Of a stretch of 64,000 nucleotides of DNA, positions 43,742 to 54,799 are shown piece by piece. Made by a program: the position numbers and the translations under genes. Within the stretch, counting starts at the first letter, position 1; each line of letters opens with the position of its first letter. The notes under the pieces were generated by a model. That model searched no databases and was not told where the DNA came from. It saw only the letters and a list, made by a program, of their open reading frames with translations. The stretch spans positions 620,001 through 684,000 of the forward strand of contig CM075943.1 in NCBI GenBank assembly GCA_038030265.1, read 5' to 3'. This DNA comes from Corythucha ciliata. Lineage: Eukaryota; Arthropoda; Insecta; Hemiptera; Tingidae.

Positions 43742-44142
43742 AAAGTTCCGACAGCAGCCTGTCGGGAGAAGTGCATTTCATTCATGCGACAATCGAGTCA
43801 AACCTCATAAGTTAGAACGATATCAATCAATTATGAATGACATTTAGGCCGTGGTATAGAAAGTCAAAATCATAAAATCGTGTTTCTTTTTACCGCAGGC
43901 TCCTTTTTTGGCACCTACTGAGGGGGAATAAAATGATGAAAATGAAAAATGAAACAGAGTCGGTTTGGTTGCCTATACGATATGGGAAGGCGGACTCTTG
44001 TTAGAGGAGTTATTTGCAATTAAAATCTTTATTCCGGCCTAAATTTCATTCATAATTGATTGATATCGTTCTAACTTATGAGGTTTGACTCGATTGTCGC
44101 ATGAATGAAATGCACTTCTCCCGACAGGCTGCTGTCGGAACA
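43742..44142. mobile_element. Inverted-repeat DNA element inside LINE ORF2
   Basis: The ends of about 95 bp (GTTCCGACAGCAGCCTGTCG ... ATGAATG) are inverted copies of each other, around a ~200-bp centre. It lies at the left edge of the segment interrupting ORF2. The target duplication is unclear (TAAA may flank the whole 1.1-kb insert). Confidence 0.7.
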
Positions 44143-44857
44143 AAACTTTTTTCAGATTACGTTAATTTTCAGATCAGTTACATTAGGTTAAATGGTATGT
44201 CACAATTTCACCATTGCGGAGTGCCTGGGTTCGAATCCGAAACAATTTTTTTTTAAATTTTTTTTTTTGTTCCTCCCTTTTTGGCCCACCTCGGAATTTT
44301 TTACTCAAGATTTATTAGGCTGTAGGCAAATAAAATAAAAGAGACGGCTCAAAATACAATGTCAATGAAATTATTTGGTAATTGGGTGGTCCAGTAAGGC
44401 ATAGCGTTAATTTAATAGCTCCCCTCCGCCGAGAACTCCCCTGCCATATCAACGGATTTGGTTCACTAGGGTCTCATACGAAAGCGCGTTCATTTTTCAT
44501 TACTCAAGTCAATTTTGGGGGCAATTGCAGCAACAGCCGTGCGGTAGCGAATTTTCAACTAATTCAAACCCCTCTTTTACACCGTTCCCGTGGACCGATT
44601 CATCTGGATCACGAACTCGTCCGAGATATTCACGCTATTGATCTTTAGACCAAATGTGGTTGCCCTAAGTCAAAAATTGCGACCGTGATCGTGCTAACAA
44701 GCGAGGGGCCATATATATATATATATATATATCAAATCGAACCGACCTCGGATTCGTGTTCTAGGGGTTCTGAAACGTGAAAAAAAAGTATCACAACAAC
44801 CCATATGTGCGACCATCAGGGCGAGACCAATAGTGCATTTTTTAAATGAAATGCACT
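44143..44857. other. Rest of the insert in LINE ORF2, with tRNA-like SINE head
   Basis: At 44194-44252 an A-box-like stretch (TAGGTTAAATGGTA) and a B box (GGTTCGAATCC) suggest a SINE head; the arms do not fold as a true tRNA. An (AT)n run lies at about 44711-44732. The 12-base word GTGCATTTCATT at the end of the insert also occurs inverted near its start. The rest is unassigned. Confidence 0.45.
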
Positions 44858-47454
44858 AAAATACAGTCAAAAATCAAATAACCCTACATTCAAAAAAATG
44901 GTCAATATTCTTCAAAATACTATTAAAGCCTTGATTAGGAATATCAGAAATTTAAATTGGCACTCCTTCCTTTCTTCGCTTAAGCCTACTAATTCAGCTT
45001 TTTGGAGGGTTACTAAGTACTTCAGTAGGGGTAAGTCCAACCGAGTAATACCAACTATCACGGAAAACAATGTTCAGCTTTCATCGTCGCTTGAAAAAGC
45101 CAACGCTTTTGCAAAGCACTTCGAGCACGTGCCAAGAACTACTCAGTCTCTCAGTTCCGCGAATCACAACAATGTAGTCAACAGGGGTGTCCGTAGATTC
45201 CTAAAAACAGCCAACCACGCTCCTACTGAGGTAAAACTTGTTACTCCTAAAGAAGTTTCTCTCTGTATTAAGGCTCGGCCTAGTAATAAATCTCCCGGCC
45301 ACGACACGATAAGCAACATTCTTTTAAAACAACTCCCACGAAAAGCCTTGGTATTTTTATCAAAATTATTCAATAAAATATTGTTTTTAGGGTACTTCCA
45401 GAAATTCTGGAAAATGGCTAAAGTCATTGTTTTGCACAAGCCTGGCAAAAATCCCTCGCTGCTATCAAGCTACCGTCCTATCAGTCTCTGCCCACTCTCA
45501 GCAAGGTATTCGAAAAATTAATCCAATCCCGGCTACTAAGCTATACTGTTGCATCCAACATATTGTGTAACGAACAATTCGGGTTTCGAGCTGGTCACTC
45601 GACTCAAGCACAGCTGTGCCGAGTTGTAGACGACGTCACTCATCGCTTCAACGAGCGTAAACACACGGGAATGGTTTTACTTGACGTCCAAAAAGCATTC
45701 GATACAGTTTGGCATTATGGCTTGCTATATAAATTAATAAAACTTAACTTCCCTGTTTATCTCATCAAAATTATTGCAGCTTACCTCAGGGACAGGAAAT
45801 TCTTTGTGACTGTAAACACAGCCAACTCCTCGTTGCACATTTGCTGTGCTGGAGTTCCCCAAGGATCTATTCTTGCACCACTCTTGTTCATTTTATTTAT
45901 TAACGACATTCCCACATCACCACACGTAAATATAGCGCTTTTCGCGGATGATACTGCAGTTTACACGTCTTCCTGGAGAGTAGACACTATAGTTCGTAGG
46001 TTGAACGATATTCTTTCAAAAATTATTAAATTCTTCTTTCACTGGAAAATTTCTCTAAATTGTACTAAAACAGAAGCTATTATTTATTCAAAACGCAGGC
46101 CATTATTAAATCGTAGCATAGTTCTAGAAAATCAACAAATACCGTTCTCTTCATCTGTAAAATACTTGGGCCTCAAACTAGATTCAAAACTAAATTTTAC
46201 AAGCCACATCAATGATTTGGTAGATAGGAGTAAACTCTCGGTTAGACTCCTTTTTCCCTTAATGCGGCGCGAATCAGGTATGTCCCAAAGGAATAAATTG
46301 TTAATCTACAAAACATGTATCCGTCCATTCTTAACGTACTCTTGCTCAGCATGGAGTTACACGTCCGACTCGAACTACAAAAAACTCCAGATTATTCAAA
46401 ATAAATTTTTACGTTTATGCACCGGTAGCACAAAATCCACGAAAATCTCCACCCTTCATGAAAATTGTGACATGCCGTTTATCAAGCCTTACATCCAACA
46501 GTTATCCTCCAATATGTTGAAAAAATTTCATAGTTCAATAAATCCCCTCGTCGCTAAAATAGCTCGCTATGACTCAATAGCTCGTGCCAAACACAGAAGA
46601 CTGAGACACAATATATCAGAACTATCATGACCCCCAGGTAATAACAACAGAAGTTCCCTCGTTTCAACTTAAGAACCCTTTTTCAATAGTTTTTGTATAA
46701 AGCTGGAGGTTTTTTTTAAAAAAATGTTCCCCTCCCTTCACCTTCAATTCAAAATTTAATTAATCTTAGCTTTTAAATATCATAGCGAAACAATATAGTT
46801 TATACTGAATGTTTCTGTGTATTCTGATGTATTTCATCTGTCAACAATACCTGCACAATAAAATTTCTACTACTTCTACTACTAAGTCGTCGAAAGAGTG
46901 TGAATTTTCAAGGTAAAAGTTTGTGTGCGTTTTACAGTTATTTTAGGGATGAAATATGAGAAAGGAAGATCGTACGCTTGTGCGGAATTTCCTGAAGATT
47001 TAAATGACCCCTTGAAGTCCACGATTGGTGCAGAAATACGGCCGTAATTTCCATAACGCGGAGTAGGCGAGGTACGATTGGAGGGGGGGTCGAGGAATCA
47101 CATGTACAACTTTCCCTTAAGCTTACACCAGGATACGAAAGCATCAAGATCCTGCTGAAGCAACAAACAGTCTTCCACAGAAGAAACTGCTGAATACAGC
47201 TTCAAATCGTCTGCCAATAATGAGCAGGAGGAGGAACGAAAAACTTTCACCACATCATTAAAAAACAACAAAAATAGGATAGGCCCAAGATGCGAGCCCT
47301 GTGGGACTCCAGAAACTGAATCAAGTCAGAAAGAGAACCATTGTAGGCCACCCTAAAAGTCCTACCAACCAAAAATGAACGAATCCAGGAGAGAAGTGGA
47401 TCGGCAACCCCGTACACCTCAAGTTTCTTGATAAGAATCTCGTGATTAACGAGA

Positions 47455-48166
47455 AGAAAAGAAGACGGATTCTTGGGACACAGCGTCTACAGAAAACCCA
47501 CTCACACTGATCGCTATCTACACGCAAATTCGCACCACCACCCAGCTCAAAAGAATGGTATCGTCAAAACCTTGATCGACAGAGCCATCAAAATCTCAGA
47601 CAATGAACACCTTGAAGAAGAAATAAAACACTTACAAGAAGTTCTACAAAAAAATGGATACACGAAGAAAATATTCACGAAAGCTAATCAAGAAATCAAA
47701 AAAACTTTCTTCAGGTGAAAATACAAAAAACCCAAGATACCAAGAAGAAACTGGAGAAATCAAAGGGAAAGTGGTGCTACCATTCGTCGAAGGGACTTCA
47801 AACAAAATAGCAAGAATCCTCAACAAATACAAAATCAGATCAACGTTCAAACCACCAAGAAAAATAAATCGCTTCCTCAGAAATGTCAAAGATGAAAGAA
47901 AACTCGAAAACCCAGGTGTCTACGAAATACCTTGCAGCTGTAACAAATCTTACATTGGTGAAACTCTTCGAAACGTCAAAACAAGAATGAAAGAACACAT
48001 GTCAGCCGTAAAACACCACAATATTGAAAAATCAGCAATAGCTGAACACATGTACAGCGGACAATCACACGTCATCAAATTTGAAGATACCAAAATACTG
48101 GCAATTGAAAGTTCGTGGAAGAAACGAAAAATTCGAGAAGCCATCGAAATAAATATTGTGTATTAA
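47455..48166 (+). pseudogene. Penelope-like element, 3' part: RT end and GIY-YIG endonuclease
   Basis: The open frame from about 47455 gives [20 protein letters not shown] and [19 protein letters not shown], the typical end of Penelope-like RT. After a frameshift near 47700 the second frame (to stop 48164-48166) has FKPPRKINRFLR, then GVYEIPCSCNKSYIGETLRN. This holds the GIY-YIG pair (as GVY/YIG), with the following Arg (TRMKEH) and His (AEH) of that endonuclease. The 5' half of the element is missing. Confidence 0.85.
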
Positions 48167-48430
48167 TGAGGGATAAACACGGAGACATGAGTTTTGAATA
48201 GTTTTTATATATATTATATCATATATTTGAATCATCAAAAAGGAACTAAGGGAGAAAAAGGGAAGAGACACATATGGTTTTGAAAGAAAACAATTGCAAG
48301 TGTAGAGTGACAATCAGAGGGGCGTCTATGTGGAGTTGGAGTGAGGCATGAGTACGATCATGACAGTCTCCCACACTTATATTAGAACATGGATAGGGAC
48401 AATAAGACATAACAATCGCTACAAAAATTA
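48167..48430 (-). repeat. Possible 3' LTR start and spacer of Gypsy fragment C
   Basis: On the - strand a purine-rich GTGTGGGAGAC precedes TGTCATGATCGTACTCATG at about 48370, which fits a polypurine tract and LTR start. The LTR end and second copy were not found. AT-rich sequence at 48205-48230. Confidence 0.4.
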
Positions 48431-49885
48431 TAATTGATAGTCCTGAAGTCGGGCAGGTATTCGTCTTTGCCGGGATGATCGTCGAATATGGAGTCTAGGG
48501 GTCACTTGATCAGAGCCGGGTTGTTGAAGATGTTGTGGCTCTGAAGTAGAACTGTCTTGAATACTGGGAGATGGAAGTCCCCCAGGAGGCAGGAGGGTTT
48601 GAGACAGCTGGAGTCGACAATCTGGGGACGTTGAGGCGAGGTTTAGCATAGGTCAGAAGATCGAAGCTGACTTTCTTCTTTGGTTTTGGTACAAGAGTCG
48701 ATCTCAACTGGTCGATGTGACGTTTTAATACTCTTCCAGAGTCAAGCATCACTAGATAATGACGTTGGCCAAGCTTCTCTTTAATTACACCGAATTCCCA
48801 AGTTTCTTTGTTATTTACGAAAACTCTTATTTGAATCCTCCCCCCCTTTTGAAATTGACGCGTGCGGCTAGAAATTTGTTTCCGAGATGTTTTTAGTGGG
48901 GATGGAAAAATTGCGTCGAGTCGAATGCGCATTGGTTGGTTAAAGTAAATTTCTGCTGGTGTCTTTCCGGAAGCAAGTGGAGTTGCTCTGTATCGCATGA
49001 GGATAGAGCGTACTTTGTCTTGCATGGGGGTAGAGTCATAAGCTGAGGCACGAAGCCAACGTTTTAGCGCCTGTACATATCGCTCCGCAAGCCCATTCGT
49101 GGATGGATGTTGAGGGGCGATCAATTTTTGGAAGATGCCGTTATTGCAACAAAAACTCTTGAATTCGTCACTGATGAATATTGATGCGTTGTCTGATACG
49201 AGAAAATTTGGAAAACCGTGAAAGGAAAATATGTCTTGAAGCAGAGAAATCGTAATTGAGCTGGTTGGAGCAGTTTTAATAGCTCGAATTTCGGCCCATT
49301 TTGACCTGACATCTACGCAAATTAGGAAAAAATGGCCCTGGAAAGGTCCCGCATAGTCCATGTGGACGCGTTCCCAATTGCTGTTGGGTTCCTCCCAAGG
49401 GTGAACAGGAGCAATCGGTGGATTTGAACGGGTGCGAGAACATTCTGTACAGCTCTTGATCATGCGCTCAATGTCGCTGTCGATGCCTGTCCAAAAAACG
49501 TACCGGCGAGCCAACTGTTTCGTCCTCATAACACCCATGTGGGTCTCGTGAAGTTCTTTAAGTATTTGTGTTCTCAAGGACGAAGGTATAATGATTCGAT
49601 CACCTCGAAAAAGTACGCCGTTGTGAAGCGTATATTCCGAATCGGCTGGATGGGACATCAGTTTATTAATTATCACGTTTAATTCGACATCCTTCATTGT
49701 TTCCGTTTTGATAGAATCGTAGGTAATTTTTGGGCTGGAAATTTGGAAAATTGTGTCAGTAAACAACTGGTTTACCTCTAGACCCAGATCGTCCGTAGAG
49801 TCTGCCGATTGTAATTGCGTTGTCCGAGATAAACAATCAACATTTTTATTGTCGACGCCTTTTTTAAATTGAACGGTATAGTCAA
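48430..49885 (-). pseudogene. Ty3/Gypsy retrotransposon fragment C: RNase H end and integrase
   Basis: The - strand frame is open from about 49885 (end of RNase H, DYTVQFKKGVDNKNVDCLSR) to the stop near 48510. Counting from 49766, the integrase has H73, H76, C106 and C109 (zinc site), then Asp137 (HMDYAGPF), Asp192 (SDNASIF) and Glu228 (NGLAERY). A C-terminal basic region follows. The codon at 49766 is TTG and internal, so it is not a start. It is related to fragment A at the window start, but not identical. RT, protease and gag are missing, so it is 5'-truncated at the array border. Confidence 0.85.
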
Positions 49886-49899
49886 AACCAGAAATAATT

Positions 49900-50989
49900 A
49901 TTTACGTATTATTTCTTAATTTCAGCCGCGAATCACCGCATTCCTCAATCTTAGCGTAAATTAGCGCATTTTTTAAAATTGATTCGCGAATTAGCATATT
50001 TCTCCGTTTTAGCTGCTGGTAAGCGCTTTTGACAAAATTAGACATGATTTTAAAAATTTATTATTTTATTTTTATTTATTCATTTGAGCGAGAATTAGCG
50101 ATTTGTCTCAGTTTAAGCCGTAAATAAGCGGGTTTTTGATGACACGTGCCCATGAATTATTGTTTTTCTTAACTTTTGACGCGATGTCGAGAATTATTTC
50201 TCAATTTCACCCGCGAATAACTGAGTTTTCTCAATTTAAACCGTGTATTAGCTGATTTTCTCGGGAATTTAGCCGATTCTCTCGCAGTTATATCCGCGAA
50301 TTAGGTGGTTTTCTCAATTTTAGCTGTGAATCAGCGATTTTTTTCAGTTTTATGCATTTGAATTAGCATATCCTCGATTATAATTAGAAATCCTCGATTT
50401 GCAAAACTTTGAGCAGCTCAAGAGCCCCCAGAAAATGGTTGAATTTTATCGTAAATGGCTAATCCTGACAGAAAAAAATGTGCTGTTTCCGAATCTGTCA
50501 TCAAAAGTTGCAAAATGTCAGCTGGAAACTGAGTTATTCCCATTTAGTTAAGAAAAGTGACGTGAGTCATAATAAACGTTAGAAAAATCATATCTCGTAG
50601 GGTTTTGATTTTCGGACCATGGTACAAAGGGTGTTTTCGATCTCAAATGAGGCCTACTTTCACCCAATTTTTTTTGTCACACTTATCCTGTTCCACCCAC
50701 TTGAGGTTAGCGTATTTTCTCTGTTTTGTCGGCGAAGTTGTCTTCAAATAGCTCGAATTCATGTAGTTTTCCTAATTTAAGTGACAAATGAGCGCTTATT
50801 CTCAATATTTGACGCTAATCATCGCATTAAACCCTAAAAATCCATGTGTTTCACCTTAAAGCTTGTCTGTGTCTCCCCCTCCAAATTGTGGCCTCACCAT
50901 CATCATCGATGCACTACTGGCTGATGCCTTGTGGACGACGGTTAAATAGAAGGACTGTCGAAGGGGTCATCTGTACAGCAGCCCCTGTA
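49900..50989 (-). repeat. Reverse type-A array and spacer
   Basis: Type-A units in reverse (TTTCTCAATTTTAGCTGTGAATCAGCG) occupy about 49915-50390 and 50710-50830. 50400-50700 and 50840-50989 are unassigned spacer. No gene. Confidence 0.65.
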
Positions 50990-51467
50990 GGCCTGTTTCA
51001 CACGATCAACAGAAATCAACACCTCCCCACACTACTCCATAGCTAGCGTATACACAAATAACGTCTTTCACACGATCAACTCAACATTCGTCAACTTTTT
51101 ACTGATGGGGGGGGGGGTGTGTGGTGTGGTGTTGACAGGGCTGGGCAGTAATTGAATTACGTAATTCAATTACAATTACTAATTGGTAATTTGTAATTGA
51201 TAACAACACGCCATTGTAATTGGTAATTTGTAATTAAAAGCACTTTTTCGAAGTAATTTGTAATTAACAATTACCAATTACATTTCCATCTTCAGAGTCA
51301 ATATTACTTCGAAAACTCAGCGGGTACTATTTCGCGCCTTGGAGCTTTTGGAGGAGTTTTTGCATGAAATTCTCTGAAAAGCAATTATGACACGAGCGAT
51401 ATTCTCGAGCTTAGCGTTGCCAGTTTGAAATTTGAGAAAAACGGTACAAAAGTATCAAACCCAAAAC

Positions 51468-53630
51468 CAGTGGTGTAGGTAGGAATTTGTCCGGGGAGGG
51501 GGGATCAGATTGAAATCTCGTAAGGGTGAGGGGAGGGGGTAATTTCACATTTTAGTAATTCCACCCAGCCAGCACACTCTCTGGACATCTTGCTGGCCTC
51601 ATCATAGCCTCTATCTCTCAGTTAAGGGCGATTTTTGGACTATACCCGCAAATTAGCGATTTTCTCAATTTTGGCCAAGTGTATCGTTCTTCTCATTTTC
51701 AGCCGCAGATTAGCGGTTTTGCCCCACCCCCTCACATAGCCATGAATTTGCGCATTTTCTCAACTTTAGCAGCAAAGTATCGTTTTTATCCCGTGAGCGA
51801 TGTTTTTAATTACCCACGAGTATTGGCGTTTTCATCAATTTTTAGCAGCACATTACCGAATTTTTAAATTTTTTACCAGGGGATTAGCACTTTTCTCAGT
51901 TTCAGCTGGAAATTTACGTTTTTCTTAATTGTTTTCCTCAATATTAGCCGCAAAATAGGGGGACATTTCACGAATTAGGATTTTGTTGGTTCACCATACG
52001 CAATGCATGAGCGATTTTTCTCAGTTTACTCGCGAATTAGCGGTTTCTTCACCTACTGCCACAAATTGGAGTTTTTTTTTCAATTTCAGCCTGAAAAGTT
52101 GCTTTCAGAATCCGCAAATTGGCGTGTATTCAGTTTTTGGTGCAAATAAGAATTTTTCTCAAGTTCAACCGCGAATTAGCGATTTTTTTAAATGGTAGCG
52201 GCGACGCGTCGTAGCGTTTCAAACCTGTGAATTAGCGATTTTTCTCAATTTTAGCTGTAAATTGGCGATTTCTTCCATTTTAGCCTCGAATTAGCAATTT
52301 GCTTAATATTTAGGCTTAAAATTAACCTTTCTCTTAATTTTGACCAGGCTGATTATTTTATTTTCAGAATATTACCCGCGAACTAGCGGTTTTTCACGTT
52401 TTATCACCGCATTAGCAATTTTATATAACTTTTATAGGTATAGATTATTGCTTCTTTTCAGTTCCAGCCGTGAATTAGCGTATTTTTTAACATTGTACTA
52501 TAGCCATGCATGAATTTGTCATTTTTCTGAATTTTAGCCACAAAAATGCCTTTAGAAGGTGCGAATTTAAATTATAAATGTAAATTTTTTTTCAAACCAA
52601 AAAATTTACATCTATCCATCCATTTCTGTCAAAAAATCATCATTTTTAATTATAAATTTTACGACACTTAATTCGAGAATTAGTAATGTTTCACAATTTT
52701 TTGCTGCGAGTTTTCGCTTTTTATAAATTTTAGCAGCGTGGTAGCGTCTCCAACCCGTGCATTACCTACCGAGTTTTGTCAATCTTTGCCAAGAATTGGC
52801 GTTTGACTCAATTTAAGCTGCAAATTAGCAATTTTTCCATTTTAAACTGAGAATTAGCACTTTTCCCAATTTGAACTAAAAATTAAGTTTTTCTTAATTT
52901 TAGCCGCGCTAATTGGTGATTTTTTCAATTTTTGCCGCGAATTAGAGATTTTCTCCATTTTGCATCCTCGAATTAACGTTTTCCATAACTTTATATCTGC
53001 AAATTGCAAATTAGCGATTGTTCCCAATTTCAGCTGCGAAATATCGTTTTGTGCTAATTTTGCGGCCATTCAGCATCCTAGTCCCTTTTCCATACGCGAA
53101 TGGGCGATTTTACGCCATTTCAGTTGTGAATTTGCCATTTTTGTCCAATTTTAACCTGAAAGCGTCTTTTATTTGTCAATATTATAGCGTTTTTTCTCAA
53201 TTTTAACCGCGGGGTTTGCCCAAGTACAACGCTTTTGCGTTGATTTCCACAATTTATTCGTAGAATGGCCTCCATGTACCGCGAATCAGCGATTTTTTTC
53301 TTAATTTTAGTCTGGAAGTTGCATCGCGAGACCACGAATCAGTGCTTTATAGCAGCTATAGCCACGAATATTACAGATTTTTGTCTGTTAGAGGGTCCCT
53401 GGGTAGACTACTGCGTTGGGTCTGAAGTCCAAGGATAAAGCTGGACGTACTCGGACCTTTTAGGGCTGCTTCAAGTCCAGAAAATCTGCTAAATCTAACT
53501 TCAACGTGAAACGCTCATGGAGATTTTATGGGGCTCTTCGTTATGGTACTGGTGCTCATTCGTTCATATACACCCGGCTCTGGGGGGGGGGGGGTCTATC
53601 CGCCATATTCCCCCCGTACCTACACCCCTG
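51468..53630 (+). mobile_element. Minisatellite-bearing hAT-like element, copy 1 (innermost)
   Basis: The ends are CAGTGGTGTAGGTAGG (51468) and ...CCGTACCTACACCCCTG (53630). Flanks CCCAAAAC and CCCCCAAC agree at 6 of 8 bases, fitting an aged 8-bp duplication. The inside is about 1.7 kb of reverse type-A ~30-bp repeats. Two non-array end zones (GGACATCTTGCTGGCCTCATC near the left; GCTGGACGTACTCGGACC near the right) are shared with the copies at 56382 and 26243. No coding capacity. Confidence 0.82.
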
Positions 53631-54135
53631 CCCCCAACACAAAAAGCTCGAGCCACAGAAAGCTGACACCTCAAAAAGCTCGAACCACAAGAAACTCCAA
53701 TCCAAATAGCTCTAACCACAAAATTCTCAAAGCACAAAAATCTCGAACCACATAAAGCTGCCATTGCAAAGCTCTCTGAGAGTTGGGTATCGCATGCACT
53801 ATTTCAAAGAAATACATAAAGAATCCGGGACATATTGCGTCCCAGGACGTCCTTGGCTGGGACGCCGGACAATATTAGCCAAATTAGCAAACTATGACAA
53901 TCCGGGATTCCCCGTGACAGTTCGCAGGCCGGGATGTGGGGCACAAATAGCCAAATTAGCAAATTTGACCCCGGACATTTCGCAACCCTACTCATGCGAC
54001 GCGCTTGGCATCTTGGGGCTATGCTGTTCCTGCTTTCGATCTCAAAGATCTGTTCTGACGTTCGATTGTTGGCTGGACGCACTAAAAAAACTGAGAGTGA
54101 ACAAGAGCAAGACGCTTGCGTGTTCCACAAATCCA
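53631..54135. other. Inner part of the middle hAT element
   Basis: Repeated AAAAGCTCGAACCAC words at 53641-53760, then unique sequence with open frames on both strands that match nothing known. No recognisable transposase motifs. Confidence 0.4.
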
Positions 54136-54320
54136 GCTCTTGGGTAATTGAAAAAGTAATTCAATTACAGTAATTGTAATTTGTAATTATTCGTGGAAGT
54201 GAAAAGTAATTGGTAATTTGTAATTAATCCTCTTTTTTGGAAGTAATTTGTAATTTGTAATCAATTACTCAAAAAGCTGTAATTTGCCCACCCCTGGGTG
54301 TTGATCGTGTGAAACAGGCC

Positions 54321-54799
54321 TTAACGGTTCTTTGGTGGTATAGCAGACGCTATCTTCTTAGGGGGGGGGAGGGGTTTGAACCCCCAAAACCCACTCAGTA
54401 AATCCGCCACTGCCTGTATATGAGAGAATCGACAAATAAGCTTGCCAACCACCGCTTGTCCTCAGGGAATCGTCGTGATATTCTCTCTTCTTAAAAAACC
54501 AACTTTTTTGAAAGAAGCTTCCCGAGCCCTCCCCTCCCCCGCGTTTTCCTCTTTTGCCGAACCCTAGGCAAAACAGGAAATAAACAGCATAATAAATGTG
54601 AATGAAGCTTACGCAAACTTCATTTTCTATATGTATTTTTTTTTTAGGAAGATCACTTTTTTCACTTCTAAACTCTCCTGTTAACTACGCATGTTGTTTT
54701 TAAATGCTCTAGAGTGATTTATTTATCCGTTGATCTATCGTTGAACACAAATAATCCTGACACTTCACAGCTATGTTGCTGTTTCCTAGATCAATTCTG
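54321..54799. other. Spacer upstream of ALG14 with a hAT-like end
   Basis: 54360-54413, read on the - strand, begins CAGTGGCGGATTTACTGAG, a typical hAT-like terminus, followed by a G/C-rich stretch. 54430-54799 is unique sequence and may hold the distal ALG14 promoter. Confidence 0.5.

Larger units (their letters stand above)
42818..46630 (+). pseudogene. LINE ORF2: AP-type endonuclease and reverse transcriptase, broken
   Basis: The endonuclease piece is 42818-43738: FLQWNCCTSKNKLEEL, LNETRLD, HIISAYRPP, LGDLNATNVSWH, SALNSDHNPISF. These carry the Asn, Glu, Asp/Asn and His residues of exonuclease-phosphatase-type endonucleases. RT pieces follow: 44858-45521 (SPGHDTISNILLKQ, VIVLHKPGK, YRPISLCP) and 45563-46630 (GFRAGHSTQAQ, LLDVQKAFDTVWH, GVPQGSILAPLLF, catalytic FADD). 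A DNA insertion of about 1.1 kb splits endonuclease from RT, and a frameshift near 45510 splits RT. ORF2 starts 2 bases after the ORF1 stop. Confidence 0.87.
41420..46882 (+). mobile_element. Jockey-like LINE, near full length, with target duplication
   Basis: A 5.46-kb non-LTR element. It has a 5'UTR with a ~60-base A run (41504-41564), ORF1 and ORF2 (endonuclease and RT). The 3' end reads CACAATAAAATTTCTACTACTTCTACTAC. Direct repeats TAAGTCGT flank it (41412-41419, 46883-46890). ORF1 is frameshifted, and ORF2 is split by an insertion (43.74-44.86 kb) and a frameshift near 45510, so it is inactive. Confidence 0.87.
41251..47116. mobile_element. TTAA-flanked inverted-repeat element, itself split by a LINE
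   Basis: It is flanked by TTAA at 41247-41250 and 47117-47120. Inverted ends of about 150 bp are nearly identical (GGGGGAGTTGTACATGTG / GGGAAAGTTGTACATGTG and onward through AATCGTGGACTTCAAGG). Without the LINE it is only about 395 bp, a MITE. TTAA duplications occur in piggyBac and Kolobok superfamilies; the GGG-type end favours Kolobok, but this is not settled. Confidence 0.85.
40946..47465 (-). mobile_element. Jockey/CR1-like LINE reverse-transcriptase fragment, split by a TTAA element
   Basis: The two halves of one leftward RT are 47465-47121 and 41246-40946. The right half has [18 protein letters not shown], then a PQGSHLGP-like motif and an LLADD catalytic box (about 47200-47300). The left half has LSKCKYIKF, LDGLPLEEVREINDLGVIF and GFVKRFSADLCSPFVVKLLY. 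The frame resumes exactly across the TTAA site when the insert is ignored. Both ends of the LINE are missing. Confidence 0.82.
51136..54296. mobile_element. hAT-type element with 8-bp duplication, middle of the nest
   Basis: The ends are CAGGGCTGGGCAGTAATTG (51136) and its partner ...TAATTTGCCCACCCCTG (54296), with perfect 8-bp duplications GGTGTTGA (51128-51135, 54297-54304). Sub-terminal zones (51145-51290, 54140-54280) consist of GTAATTTGTAATT words. No transposase was recognised; without the inner element it is about 1 kb. Confidence 0.9.
50990..54320. mobile_element. PIF/Harbinger-like MITE, outermost of three nested elements
   Basis: The inverted ends GGCCTGTTTCACACGATCAACA (50990) and TGTTGATCGTGTGAAACAGGCC (to 54320) are a perfect match. 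Flanking triplets are GTA and TTA, so the 3-bp duplication is only partly preserved. Without the inner insertions it would be about 165 bp. Confidence 0.8.

Noticed and set aside
44194..44252. tRNA gene
   Set aside because: It has A-box- and B-box-like words, but the T stem and anticodon stem do not pair properly; a SINE head or tRNA relic is more likely.
53764..54147. Transposase or gene in the middle hAT element
   Set aside because: Open on both strands but with no recognisable motif and the wrong composition for a hAT transposase.
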